A DNA stretch of 8,507 nt, from assembly GCA_003566335.1 (NCBI GenBank), contig PXDR01000275.1, positions 1-8,507 of the forward strand, read 5' to 3'. Made by a program: the position numbers and the translations under genes. Numbering within the stretch: the stretch's first letter is position 1; each line of letters opens with the position of its first letter. Under the pieces are notes generated by a model, which saw only the letters and a list, made by a program, of their open reading frames with translations, made no database searches and was not told the origin of the DNA. This DNA comes from Cyanobacteria bacterium T3Sed10_344R1 (GTDB taxonomy: Bacteria > Cyanobacteriota > Cyanobacteriia > Phormidesmidales > Phormidesmidaceae). Of the stretch, positions 1 to 6,830 are shown piece after piece.

Positions 1-2
1 CC

Positions 3-1808
3 CAGGTTGAGGGGGAAGACGAGGTGCGGGTTTTGGTGGCTGAGCGGCGGGTGATTACCCCCGATGGCCAACTGCTAGACGACTTTTTAGATCCGGGAAC
101 CGTGCAGCAGGTTTTTTGTGCGATCGCAACCCAGCCGGGCCGCACCACCACCCGCAGCCAGCTTCAGCAAGACATCAACAACATCTTTGCCACCGGCTAC
201 TTCGCCAACGTTGAAGTGGTGCCAGAAGACACGCCGCTCGGCGTTCGCATCACCTACTTCGTCGAGCCTAACCCCGTCCTCACCGCCGTCACCGTGCGGG
301 ACAACCAGGTGCTGCCCCAGGAAGTGATTGACGATATCTTTGGCGATCAAGTCGGCGATATCCTCAACCTAGTGGACTTTCAGGACGGCATTTTAGAAGT
401 CAACCAGTGGTACGAAGACAACGGCTATGTGCTGGCCCAGGTTGCTGCTGCCCCGCAAATCTCTGACGAAGGTGTTGTCACCCTGGTAGTAGCTGAAGGG
501 GAAATTGAAGACATCACCATCCGGTTCATCGACGCCGACGGCAACACCACCGACGAAGATGGGGAGCCAATTCGAGGTCGCACCCGTGACTTCATCGTTA
601 CCCGAGAGTTTGCCACCCAGCCCGGCGACATTTTCCGCCGCGACCAGATTGAGCGTGACCTACAGCGGGCCTTTGGTCTCGGCATCTTTGACGATATTCG
701 CCTGTCCCTAGAACCCGGCACCCAAGACCCTCGGAAGGTGAACGTGGTGGTCAACGTCGCCGAGCGCAACACCGGATCAATTGCGGCAGGTCTAGGCTTC
801 AACTTTGCCGGCGACCTGTTCGGCAGCGCCAGCTATCGTGAGGACAACTTTGGCGGCAACAACCAGCAAATCGCCGCCGAAATCCAGGCCAACTTCCAGG
901 ACATCCTGTTCGACGTCAGCTTTACCGATCCCTGGATTGGCGGCGACCCATTCCGGACGTCCTACACGGCCAACGCCTTTGCCCGCCGCTCAATTTCCCT
1001 TGTCTTTGACGGTGGCCCTACCCCCGTCACCCTGCCCAACGGCGATCGGCCTCGGGTGCGGCGGCTCGGCGGTGGCCTCAGCTTCAGTCGGCCCCTGAGC
1101 GATAGCGTCACCGCTTCCCTGGGTGGTCAATATCAACGGGTGTCGGTGCGCGACATCGGTGGCACCATCAACCCAGTAGATGAACTGGGCGGCCCGTTGA
1201 CCCTCAGCGACTCTGGGGTGGATGACCTGTTCACCGTGCAGTTTGGCCTAGTCCGGGACAGGCGGGATAGCCGCACCGCACCCACCAGCGGCAATGTGCT
1301 GCGGCTGACCACCGAGCAGTCGGTACCCTTGGGCTCCGGCAGCATCTTCATGAACCGGGTGCGGGGCAGCTACAGTCAGTTTGTGCCGGTGGACTTCCTC
1401 AACTTCAGCGAAGGCCCCCAAGCCCTTGCCTTTAATGTCCAGGCTGGGACGATTGTCGGCGACCTGCCCCCCTACGAAGCCTTTGCCATTGGCGGCACCA
1501 ACTCGGTGCGGGGCTATGAAGAAGGCGCGGTCGGCAGTGGCCGAAACTTCCTTCAGGCCACCGCAGAATATCGCTTCCCGCTGTTCTCCTTTGTTGGCGG
1601 GGCGCTATTCCTCGACATTGGCTCTGACCTCGGGTCTGGGGGCAATATCCCAGGTCGTCCGGGCCAGGTGCGGGGCAAGCCCGGCGGTGGCTACGGCTAC
1701 GGTGCTGGGGTGCGGGTGCAGACCCCCCTCGGCCCGCTGCGGTTGGACTACGGCATCAATGACCAGGGCGAAAACCGCTTCCACTTCGGGATTGGCGAAC
1801 GCTTCTAA
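3..1808 (+). CDS. bamA: Outer-membrane beta-barrel assembly factor BamA/Omp85, 5'-truncated by the window edge
   Basis: This is the Omp85-family outer-membrane protein that folds and inserts beta-barrel proteins. The frame is open to the left edge, so the 601 visible residues lack the true start, the signal peptide and any N-terminal linker. Three POTRA repeats can be read: about residues 4-90 (with TQPGRTTTRSQL and IFATGYFANV), 91-168, and 169-256 (with GDIFRRDQIERDLQRAFGLG). The 16-strand barrel follows, about 257-601. The L6-loop signature VRGY lies at residues 502-505 (bases 1506-1517) within GGTNSVRGYEEGAVGSGR. The chain ends in a C-terminal Phe, as expected for a barrel beta-signal. Three POTRAs, rather than the five of E. 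coli BamA, is the cyanobacterial arrangement. The lpx genes follow in the same orientation, as in other cyanobacteria. An internal GTG at base 24 is not the real start. Family assignment is very secure; distinction from a Toc75-like paralogue rests on gene context. Confidence 0.96.
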   Translation, partial: QVEGEDEVRVLVAERRVITPDGQLLDDFLDPGTVQQVFCAIATQPGRTTTRSQLQQDINNIFATGYFANVEVVPEDTPLGVRITYFVEPNPVLTAVTVRDNQVLPQEVIDDIFGDQVGDILNLVDFQDGILEVNQWYEDNGYVLAQVAAAPQISDEGVVTLVVAEGEIEDITIRFIDADGNTTDEDGEPIRGRTRDFIVTREFATQPGDIFRRDQIERDLQRAFGLGIFDDIRLSLEPGTQDPRKVNVVVNVAERNTGSIAAGLGFNFAGDLFGSASYREDNFGGNNQQIAAEIQANFQDILFDVSFTDPWIGGDPFRTSYTANAFARRSISLVFDGGPTPVTLPNGDRPRVRRLGGGLSFSRPLSDSVTASLGGQYQRVSVRDIGGTINPVDELGGPLTLSDSGVDDLFTVQFGLVRDRRDSRTAPTSGNVLRLTTEQSVPLGSGSIFMNRVRGSYSQFVPVDFLNFSEGPQALAFNVQAGTIVGDLPPYEAFAIGGTNSVRGYEEGAVGSGRNFLQATAEYRFPLFSFVGGALFLDIGSDLGSGGNIPGRPGQVRGKPGGGYGYGAGVRVQTPLGPLRLDYGINDQGENRFHFGIGERF

Positions 1809-1818
1809 GCGGTTTTTT
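1800..1818 (+). terminator. Weak terminator-like hairpin with T-tract at the bamA stop codon
   Basis: A 4-bp stem (CGCT at 1800-1803, AGCG at 1808-1811) overlaps the bamA stop codon and is followed almost directly by six T residues (1813-1818). The stem is short, so intrinsic termination would be inefficient. It could still attenuate read-through from bamA towards lpxC. Confidence 0.25.
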
Positions 1819-1869
1819 GAACAGGTAATCCCGGTTTGATTCTGCACCCAGCGATCCCCCCTAGCCTCC

Positions 1870-2061
1870 CTTAATTAGCTACTGAGTACACACAAGTTAT
1901 TTCCTGATGCGAATGCCCTGCATTACCCCCTCTAACTCCCCCTTGGTAAGGGGGAGGACAAGAAAAACTCCAGTTTCCCCCCTTACCAAGGGGGGACTAA
2001 GGGGGGTCTGCAAGGACTATAAGAACCAATCAGAGATCTGTGTACTTAGTAGCCTTAATAA
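1870..2061. repeat. Imperfect 8-bp direct repeat (target-site duplication candidate) flanking MITE copy 1
   Basis: CTTAATTA at 1870-1877 directly abuts the left terminal repeat, and CTTAATAA at 2054-2061 directly abuts the right one, a 7 of 8 match. Removing the element and one copy restores CCCTTAATAAGGG, a small hairpin with a 5-bp stem and a 3-nt loop. The junction position supports a real insertion; the mismatch and AT-rich content leave some chance of coincidence. Confidence 0.5.
1878..2053 (+). mobile_element. MITE-like palindromic element, copy 1 (176 bp)
   Basis: This non-coding element lies between bamA and lpxC. Its ends are 15-nt terminal inverted repeats matching at 14 of 15 positions: GCTACTGAGTACACA at 1878-1892, and the complement of GCTACTAAGTACACA at 2039-2053. 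Inside are two strong hairpins: CTCCCCCTT/AAGGGGGAG at 1936-1956 with loop GGT, and CCCCCCTT/AAGGGGGG at 1977-1995 with loop ACC. The two hairpin halves are roughly inverted copies of one another, so the whole element can fold into one long imperfect cruciform. A homologous copy occurs in opposite orientation at 7413-7578. The sizes, the inverted ends and the absence of a transposase fit a MITE mobilised in trans, but the parent insertion sequence is unknown. A short reading frame across it (1907-2131) contains peptides such as SPLTKGGLRGV, which I recall from spurious cyanobacterial annotations of similar repeats. Confidence 0.72.
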
Positions 2062-2120
2062 GGGGAAAAGTGACTTAGCCCTCATTCATTTTCCCTATCC
2101 TGCAACTACCCTGCGCAAGT

Positions 2121-3020
2121 ATGGTGCCTAACTTCTCTACTGCCACCCCGGTCGCTGGGGTGGGTCAATCCGCTCAGTCAACAGAATCAGTCTCTTACCA
2201 ACACACGCTGAAACAGCCGTTTGAGCGATCGGGGGTGGGACTGCATTCTGGCCAAACCGTGACCCTGCGGGTACTGCCCGCCGCTGCCGATCGAGGTCGC
2301 ATCTTTGTTCGCACGGATTTACCGGGGTCTGCCGAAATTCCGGCCCGAGTGGAGGCGGTGACCCAAACCACCCTCTCCACTGAGCTAACTCAAGGGGAAG
2401 CCCAGGTTCGCACCGTTGAACATCTGCTGGCTGCCTTAAGTGGTCTGGGGGTCGATAATGCCCGAATCGAGCTAGATGGGCCGGAGTTACCTTTACTCGA
2501 TGGGTCGGCCCAGCAGTGGGTTGAGGCGATTACCGCTGCTGGAGTAGTAGCCCAAGACCGGCCCCGGACTGTCTCCAGCTTGAGCACCCCCGTCCAGGTG
2601 CAGCAGGGCGATGCTTTTGTCATGGCCTTGCCCGCTCCTAACCTGCGGCTGACCTACGGGATTGATTTTGAGCTGGCGGCGATTGGCAACCAGTGGCATA
2701 GCTGGGATCCGGAAAAAGAAGCGTTTGCGGATGCGATCGCACCGGCCCGCACTTTCGGCCTAGCCCACCAAATTGACTATCTCCGCGCCCAGGGCTTAAT
2801 CCAGGGCGGCAGCCTAGAGAACGCCCTGGTCTGTGACGCCAACGGCTGGGTTAACCCCCCGCTGCGATTTGACAATGAACCGGCCCGCCACAAGCTGCTA
2901 GATCTGATCGGTGACTTGAGCTTGGTGGGTTCCCTGCCGCCAATGCACGTGGTCGCCTACAAAGCCAGCCACGGCCTACACGTGGCCTTTGCCCGAGCGC
3001 TACTGGCCCAGCTTGATTGA
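2121..3020 (+). CDS. lpxC: UDP-3-O-acyl-N-acetylglucosamine deacetylase LpxC
   Basis: LpxC is the zinc amidase that removes the acetyl group from UDP-3-O-acyl-GlcNAc, the committed step of lipid A synthesis in the cytoplasm. The 299-residue product is close to the usual size (E. coli about 305). The expected metal and catalytic residues are present: Glu100-His101 in [14 protein letters not shown], His257 and Asp261 in [11 protein letters not shown], and a C-terminal catalytic His284 in [10 protein letters not shown]. The N-terminal domain opens with GVGLHSGQ at 38-45, a typical signature. About 25 residues precede the conserved YQHTLKQPF, so a shorter N-terminus is possible, but the ATG at 2121 is the first in frame. 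No good Shine-Dalgarno sequence is visible. The leader 2054-2120 is AT-rich; a TGACTT/TATCCT pair (2071-2076, 2096-2101) with 19-bp spacing could be a weak promoter, unproven. The MITE-like element sits just upstream. Confidence 0.96.
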   Translation: MVPNFSTATPVAGVGQSAQSTESVSYQHTLKQPFERSGVGLHSGQTVTLRVLPAAADRGRIFVRTDLPGSAEIPARVEAVTQTTLSTELTQGEAQVRTVEHLLAALSGLGVDNARIELDGPELPLLDGSAQQWVEAITAAGVVAQDRPRTVSSLSTPVQVQQGDAFVMALPAPNLRLTYGIDFELAAIGNQWHSWDPEKEAFADAIAPARTFGLAHQIDYLRAQGLIQGGSLENALVCDANGWVNPPLRFDNEPARHKLLDLIGDLSLVGSLPPMHVVAYKASHGLHVAFARALLAQLD

Positions 3021-3025
3021 ACCTT

Positions 3026-3067
3026 GATTGAGGGGGCTCCCAGTGGTTTTCTCTGGGAAACTCAATC
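3026..3067 (+). terminator. Two-part stem-loop just downstream of lpxC, possible terminator or attenuator
   Basis: A basal stem GATTGAG (3026-3032) pairs with CTCAATC (3061-3067), and an inner stem CCCAG (3039-3043) pairs with CTGGG (3053-3057). There is no T-tract after it, so a classical intrinsic terminator is unlikely. It may stabilise the lpxC mRNA 3' end or attenuate read-through into fabZ. The stop region also carries a short duplication, CTTGATTGA at 3012-3020 and 3023-3031. Confidence 0.35.
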
Positions 3068-3098
3068 GCCTAAGGTTTGTAGCTGGGAATTTAGTCGG

Positions 3099-3209
3099 GG
3101 CTGCTTGGTGCAGCCGTAACGCACCCCTGGTCAGGCGCTTTATCCCTCTTCTCCAATTCTCTAAAATATCTGGGCGACTCGAAACCTGATCTCAGCGTGG
3201 GAGAATTGG
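3099..3209 (+). promoter_or_regulatory. Structured fabZ leader: 6-bp hairpin plus 9-bp inverted repeat around a possible -10 box
   Basis: GGCTGC/GCAGCC (3099-3115, loop TTGGT) forms a 6-bp hairpin. Further on, CCAATTCTC (3153-3161) is perfectly inverted as GAGAATTGG (3201-3209), with 39 bases between. The left arm is directly followed by TAAAAT (3162-3167), which resembles a -10 element, although the -35 region is poor. The gap of about 200 bases suggests fabZ and downstream genes may have their own promoter. This is inference from pattern only. Confidence 0.3.
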
Positions 3210-3258
3210 GATCCGGCTGATGCCCTCAGCTTTCCTGCTGTCTGTAGATGAAATCCCT

Positions 3259-3747
3259 ATGTCCACCCTGATGAACTCTGCTGAACCTGAGTCTGTAGTG
3301 ACGGCCTCCCCGGAGCCGATTCAGTTCACCGTTGAAGAGGTGCAGCAAATGCTGCCCCACCGCTATCCCTTTGCCCTAGTGGATCGGATCACGGAACTGA
3401 TCCCCGGCAAGCGGGCGGTCGGGATTAAAAATGTCACCTTCAATGAGCCCCACTTCCAGGGCCATTTTCCGGGCAAGTCGATTATGCCTGGTGTGCTAAT
3501 TGTCGAAGCCATGGCCCAAGTGGGAGGCATTATCCTCAAATACGCCACGGAGACCGACGGGCTGTATATGCTGGCTGGCATCAACAATGTCCGCTTTCGC
3601 CGTCCGGTGGTGCCAGGGGATCAGCTGGTGATGACGGTGGATTTGCTCAACAAGCGCAAGCGATTTGGCAAGATGCAGGCCGTGGCGACGGTGGATGGGC
3701 ACATCGTCTGTGAGGGCGAAGTCTTGTTCTCTATTGTGGAGATGTAG
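3259..3747 (+). CDS. fabZ: 3-hydroxyacyl-[acyl-carrier-protein] dehydratase FabZ
   Basis: FabZ removes water from 3-hydroxyacyl-ACP in fatty acid elongation. It competes with LpxA for 3-hydroxyacyl-ACP, so its place in the lpx cluster links membrane phospholipid and lipid A supply. Hot-dog fold signatures are clear: [14 protein letters not shown] near the N-terminus, and [15 protein letters not shown] followed by [11 protein letters not shown], giving catalytic His69 and Glu83 in the 162-residue form. [11 protein letters not shown] follows, as usual. I chose the ATG at 3259 because cyanobacterial FabZ proteins, as I recall them, begin MSTL as here. An in-frame ATG at 3220 would add 13 residues and has a weak GGGA upstream, so the start is uncertain though the product is not. 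The gene is followed by 193 bases before lpxA. Confidence 0.96.
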   Translation: MSTLMNSAEPESVVTASPEPIQFTVEEVQQMLPHRYPFALVDRITELIPGKRAVGIKNVTFNEPHFQGHFPGKSIMPGVLIVEAMAQVGGIILKYATETDGLYMLAGINNVRFRRPVVPGDQLVMTVDLLNKRKRFGKMQAVATVDGHIVCEGEVLFSIVEM

Positions 3748-3767
3748 ATGTGGCGGTGTTGGGTGGA

Positions 3768-3821
3768 TTTTTGCATCCATTTTTTTGCATCCATTCTTTT
3801 ACATCCACTTTTTGCATCCCA
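3768..3821 (+). repeat. Four-unit imperfect tandem repeat (13-14 bp) between fabZ and lpxA
   Basis: Four consecutive units follow the pattern T-run, GCATCCAT: 3768-3780 (TTTTTGCATCCAT), 3781-3794 (TTTTTTGCATCCAT), 3795-3808 (TCTTTTACATCCAC) and 3809-3821 (TTTTTGCATCCCA). The array begins 20 bases after the fabZ stop and is T-rich, unlike its surroundings. It may be a replication-slippage product. A regulatory role in the lpxA leader is possible but not shown. Confidence 0.7.
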
Positions 3822-3879
3822 TTAAATTCTGGGCTCTGGCCCGTTTTGCCCTTGATTGCTGCCCCTATGACGTGAGTCG

Positions 3880-3889
3880 ATCACGTGAT
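3880..3889. promoter_or_regulatory. 10-bp perfect palindrome ATCACGTGAT upstream of lpxA
   Basis: ATCACGTGAT is fully self-complementary and lies 51 bases before the lpxA start. The 13-mer containing it, GATCACGTGATTG (3879-3891), recurs exactly inside lpxA at 4319-4331. It could be an operator half-site or simply chance; no regulator is implied by the window. Confidence 0.2.
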
Positions 3890-3928
3890 TGATGCGGTTT
3901 GCGGCGCTTGTCCCCCGTTCGGGTTTCT

Positions 3929-3933
3929 GGAGG
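3929..3933 (+). promoter_or_regulatory. Shine-Dalgarno GGAGG that decides the TTG start of lpxA
   Basis: GGAGG at 3929-3933 sits seven bases before a TTG codon at 3941. It is the best ribosome-binding site in the window. An upstream in-frame TTG at 3899 lacks such a site, and translation from 3941 begins exactly at the conserved TTLIHPTAV start of the family. Confidence 0.75.
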
Positions 3934-3940
3934 CCTGTTC

Positions 3941-4768
3941 TTGACTACCCTAATTCACCCCACAGCCGTGATTGCCCCCGGTGCTGAGCTTCATCCCACG
4001 GTTGAAGTTGGCCCCTATGCGGTCATTGGCGAAAAAGTCTCCGTTGGCCCCAATACGGTGATTGGGGCTCATGTGGTGCTGGATGGTCGCACCGAAATTG
4101 GGGCGCGCAACCAGATTTTTCCGGGGGCGGCGATTGGCCTAGAGTCTCAGGATCAAAAGTATGACGGCTCAATCAACCTGGTGAAGCTGGGAGACGACAA
4201 CATCATCCGGGAGTACGTCACGATTAACCGGGCGACTCGGGCGGGTGAGGCCACGGAAATCGGTGACCACAACCTGCTGATGGCCTATGTCCACGTGGCC
4301 CACAACTGTGTGATTGAAGATCACGTGATTGTGTCCAATGCGGTGTCTTTGGCGGGTCACGTCTGGATTGAACCCTATGCCCGCGTCGGCGGCATGACGG
4401 GGGTGCATCAATTTGTCCACATTGGTCGCTTGGCGATGGTGGGGGCGATGAGCCGGATTGATCGGGATGTGCCGCCCTACATGTTGGTGGAGGGTAGTCC
4501 GCCCCGGGTGCGGGGGATTAACCAGGTGGGGGTGCAGCGCTATGGCCTGCCGCCAGAAGAAGAAGCGGCTACCCTGACCCAGCTGAAACAGGTGTTTCGT
4601 CAGCTCTACCGCTCGTCCCTGACCTTTGGGGAGGCGTTGGCCCAGCTTGATGACTTGGAGGCCACCCCAGCGGTGGCTCACCTGCGCCGGTTCCTACAGG
4701 CATCCAGTCAGGCTGACCGCCGGGGCACAATTCCGGGGAAGCGACCCTCGACCAAGGATGAGGGATAG
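3941..4768 (+). CDS. lpxA: Acyl-ACP--UDP-N-acetylglucosamine O-acyltransferase LpxA
   Basis: LpxA transfers a 3-hydroxyacyl chain from ACP to UDP-GlcNAc, the first step of lipid A synthesis, as a cytosolic trimer. From the TTG at 3941 the product has 275 residues (E. coli 262). The first two-thirds is a left-handed parallel beta-helix with hexapeptide repeats, for example IAPGAE, VEVGPY, VSVGPN and TEIGAR. The catalytic histidine is His121 in AYVHVAHNC, and GGMTGVHQFVHIGRLAMVG follows as in the family. The C-terminal part (about 200-250) is the helical bundle with VQRYGLPPEE. The last 20 or so residues are charged and extend a little beyond the family core. Coding ends one base before the lpxB ATG, so the two are surely cotranscribed. 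The LpxD-like acyltransferase is excluded by the HQF segment and by context. Confidence 0.96.
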   Translation: MTTLIHPTAVIAPGAELHPTVEVGPYAVIGEKVSVGPNTVIGAHVVLDGRTEIGARNQIFPGAAIGLESQDQKYDGSINLVKLGDDNIIREYVTINRATRAGEATEIGDHNLLMAYVHVAHNCVIEDHVIVSNAVSLAGHVWIEPYARVGGMTGVHQFVHIGRLAMVGAMSRIDRDVPPYMLVEGSPPRVRGINQVGVQRYGLPPEEEAATLTQLKQVFRQLYRSSLTFGEALAQLDDLEATPAVAHLRRFLQASSQADRRGTIPGKRPSTKDEG

Positions 4769-4769
4769 G

Positions 4770-5954
4770 ATGAGCCGGATTTTTATCAGCACTGGGGAGG
4801 TGTCTGGGGACTTGCAGGGGGCGCTGCTGGTGTCAGCCCTGCGGCGACAGGCCCAGGCCCAGGGCCGACAAATTGAGATTGTGGCAATCGGCGGCGATCG
4901 CATGGCGGCAGCTGGCGCGACCCTGCTGGGCAATACCAGCAGCATTGGCTCCGTGGGGTTGTTTGAGTCGTTGCCCTTTGTGCTGCCCACCCTGAAGCTA
5001 CAGCGTCGGGTGAAGCAGTATTTGCGATCGCATCCCCCTGACCTGACCGTGTTGATTGACTACATGGGGCCGAATTTAGAAATTGGGGCGCATCTGCGCA
5101 AGGTGCATCCCCAGCACCCAATGGTGTACTACATTGCCCCCCAGCACTGGGTTTGGGAGCGGATTGGTAACCCGCAAAAGGTGCTGGCGGTCTGCGATCG
5201 GCTGCTGGCGATCTTCCCCAGAGAGGCTGACTATTGGCAGAAAAAAGGGGCCGCCGTCACCTGGGTGGGGCATCCGCTGCTGGATAAGTTTTTGATTCCC
5301 CCGAACCCGCTCACGGCGCGGGCGCGGTTGGGCCTAGATCCGGCAGCCCAGGTGATCACCCTGCTGCCTGCCTCCCGCCGTCAAGAGATTCAGCATTTGC
5401 TGCCGGTGATGTTTGCCGCCGCCCAGGAGGTGCAGCGACGGCTGCCCCAGGTGCAGTTTTTGGTGCCGGTGTCGTTGCCGAGCTATCGAGATGCGATCGC
5501 CCAGGCGATTGCCGACTATGGCCTGAATGCCCAGTTGATTGATGCCTCTCCCCAGGGGGACAGCAGCCATGATTTGGGTCAAGCTGCGATCGCAGCGGCG
5601 GATCTAGCCCTGAGTAAGTCGGGCACAGTCAACCTAGAGATTGCCCTGATGAACGTACCCCAGGTGGTGATGTACCGCCTAAACCCAGTCACCGCTTGGA
5701 TCGCCGAGCACATTGTCCGCTTCTCTGCCGACTTTATTTCCCCGGTTAACCTGGTGGAATTTAAGCCCGTGGTGCCGGAATTTCTCCAGTATCACGGCAC
5801 CCCTACCGCTGTAGCAGATGCAGTTGTTACCCTGTTGACCGACGCCGCTGCTCGCCAGAAAATGCTGGCAGGTTATGCCAGTATGCGCCAAGCCCTCGGT
5901 GCTGCTCCCGTATGCGATCGCGCCGCCCAGGAAATTTTAAGTTTGCTGGAGTAA
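4770..5954 (+). CDS. lpxB: Lipid-A-disaccharide synthase LpxB
   Basis: LpxB is a GT19 glycosyltransferase that joins UDP-2,3-diacylglucosamine to lipid X to give the beta-1,6 lipid A disaccharide, acting at the inner face of the plasma membrane. The 394-residue product (E. coli 382) shows the family landmarks in order: STGEVSGDLQGALL (7-20), Asp97 in LIDYMGPN, YYIAPQHWVWE (120-130), FPREADYW and VGHPLLD (166-172), LLPASRRQEI (198-207), and SGTVNLEIALMNVPQVVMYR starting at 284, a donor-binding region. The frame is open further upstream, but the ATG at 4770 gives the conserved MSRIFISTGE start and lies one base after the lpxA stop, with AGGGATAGG just before it. The gene carries five HIP1 sites. 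It ends 83 bases before exbB. Confidence 0.96.
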   Translation: MSRIFISTGEVSGDLQGALLVSALRRQAQAQGRQIEIVAIGGDRMAAAGATLLGNTSSIGSVGLFESLPFVLPTLKLQRRVKQYLRSHPPDLTVLIDYMGPNLEIGAHLRKVHPQHPMVYYIAPQHWVWERIGNPQKVLAVCDRLLAIFPREADYWQKKGAAVTWVGHPLLDKFLIPPNPLTARARLGLDPAAQVITLLPASRRQEIQHLLPVMFAAAQEVQRRLPQVQFLVPVSLPSYRDAIAQAIADYGLNAQLIDASPQGDSSHDLGQAAIAAADLALSKSGTVNLEIALMNVPQVVMYRLNPVTAWIAEHIVRFSADFISPVNLVEFKPVVPEFLQYHGTPTAVADAVVTLLTDAAARQKMLAGYASMRQALGAAPVCDRAAQEILSLLE

Positions 5955-6037
5955 ACCAGTATCCTGGGATACCAAGCCGAGTTATCACAGCCCAGCTTCC
6001 CTTGCCCACCGCTATTTGAGATTACTCCTCGAAATTC

Positions 6038-6784
6038 ATGAATATTGCCGAACTGTTTGCCCGAGGCGGGATCGCCATGTGGCCCCTGCTATTTTTGTCC
6101 ATCTTGGCGCTGGGCAGCGTGATTGAGCGCATCTGGTTTTGGTCGAAAATCCTCACCCGCGAGCGCGAAGTGGCGGGGCGAGTGGTCGAAGCCGCCCGGC
6201 GGGACTGGACTGCGGCAGAAGACATTGCCCAGCGATCCACCCGTCTGCCCATGGGCCGGTTCTTGTGTGCGGCCCTGGCCCTGCCCAATCCAGAGCCAGA
6301 AGTGTTTCAGCTAGCCCTGGAAACCGCCGCTAATGAAGAACTCACCGCCATGCGTCGGGGGGAAAAAATCCTGGAAACGGTGATTGCTCTCTCGCCTTTG
6401 CTGGGCCTACTGGGGACGGTGCTGGGGTTGATTAACTCCCTCGGTTCCCTGGAGTTCAGCGACCTCGGGGGCGAAGGTACTGGCGAGACGGCCCTCGGTA
6501 TCGGCTCGGCCCTGATTACCACGGCGACCGGTCTGGTGATTGCGATCGCCAGTATGGTGTTCTACCGGCTGTTTCAAGGATTTGTCCTGGGCCAAGCCAA
6601 GGTGTTCCGCCAGTCCGGCAGCGAGCTAGAACTGCTCTATCGCCAAGCCTGGACGGCCACCAACGGCGATCCCCGCAGCTATGCCGCCCCGCCGCCCCCT
6701 TCTCCAGAAGAACGCAAAAAGGCCCGGGAAGCTGCTGCCAAAATTGAAGAAGAACAGCGCCCCACGCCACCCCCCGTGTTTTAG
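6038..6784 (+). CDS. exbB: MotA/TolQ/ExbB-family proton channel protein
   Basis: This is the stator-like inner-membrane subunit that, with an ExbD/TolR partner, converts proton-motive force into work at the outer membrane. The 248-residue protein has three predicted membrane spans: about 13-33 (MWPLLFLSILALGSVIERI), 112-134 (LETVIALSPLLGLLGTVLGLI) and 156-180 (SALITTATGLVIAIASMVFY). The SPLLGLLGTVLG and TTATGLVIAI blocks are diagnostic. A cytoplasmic loop of about 75 residues separates the first two spans, as in ExbB. The C-terminus adds a proline- and charge-rich tail (216-248, PPPPSPEERKK to RPTPPPVF), presumably cytoplasmic and poorly conserved. exbD follows after 46 bases. The choice between the names exbB and tolQ cannot be made from sequence alone; no tonB, tolA, tolB or pal is in the window. 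In the 83-base leader only a tiny palindrome (5959-5972) is visible. Confidence 0.9.
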   Translation: MNIAELFARGGIAMWPLLFLSILALGSVIERIWFWSKILTREREVAGRVVEAARRDWTAAEDIAQRSTRLPMGRFLCAALALPNPEPEVFQLALETAANEELTAMRRGEKILETVIALSPLLGLLGTVLGLINSLGSLEFSDLGGEGTGETALGIGSALITTATGLVIAIASMVFYRLFQGFVLGQAKVFRQSGSELELLYRQAWTATNGDPRSYAAPPPPSPEERKKAREAAAKIEEEQRPTPPPVF

Positions 6785-6830
6785 CAGCGTCCCCATCCCT
6801 GACTGCCCTGCCCTGTCTTTCGGTTGACCC

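Noticed and set aside
1936..1995. CRISPR-like repeats in the bamA-lpxC gap
   Set aside because: There are only two palindromic units, inverted to each other, with no regular spacers and no cas genes nearby; they are hairpins of a MITE-like element.
1907..2131. Small open frame of 74 codons between bamA and lpxC
   Set aside because: It runs through the MITE-like element, and its peptide is dictated by the hairpin repeats. It has no ribosome-binding site and overlaps the lpxC start.
4169..4681. 170-codon open frame on the minus strand inside lpxA
   Set aside because: Complement of a strongly conserved gene; the His-rich composition is what antisense of this coding sequence would give.
4626..4769. 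48-residue N-terminal extension of lpxB
   Set aside because: It overlaps lpxA in another frame, does not resemble the family, and the ATG at 4770 gives the conserved N-terminus.
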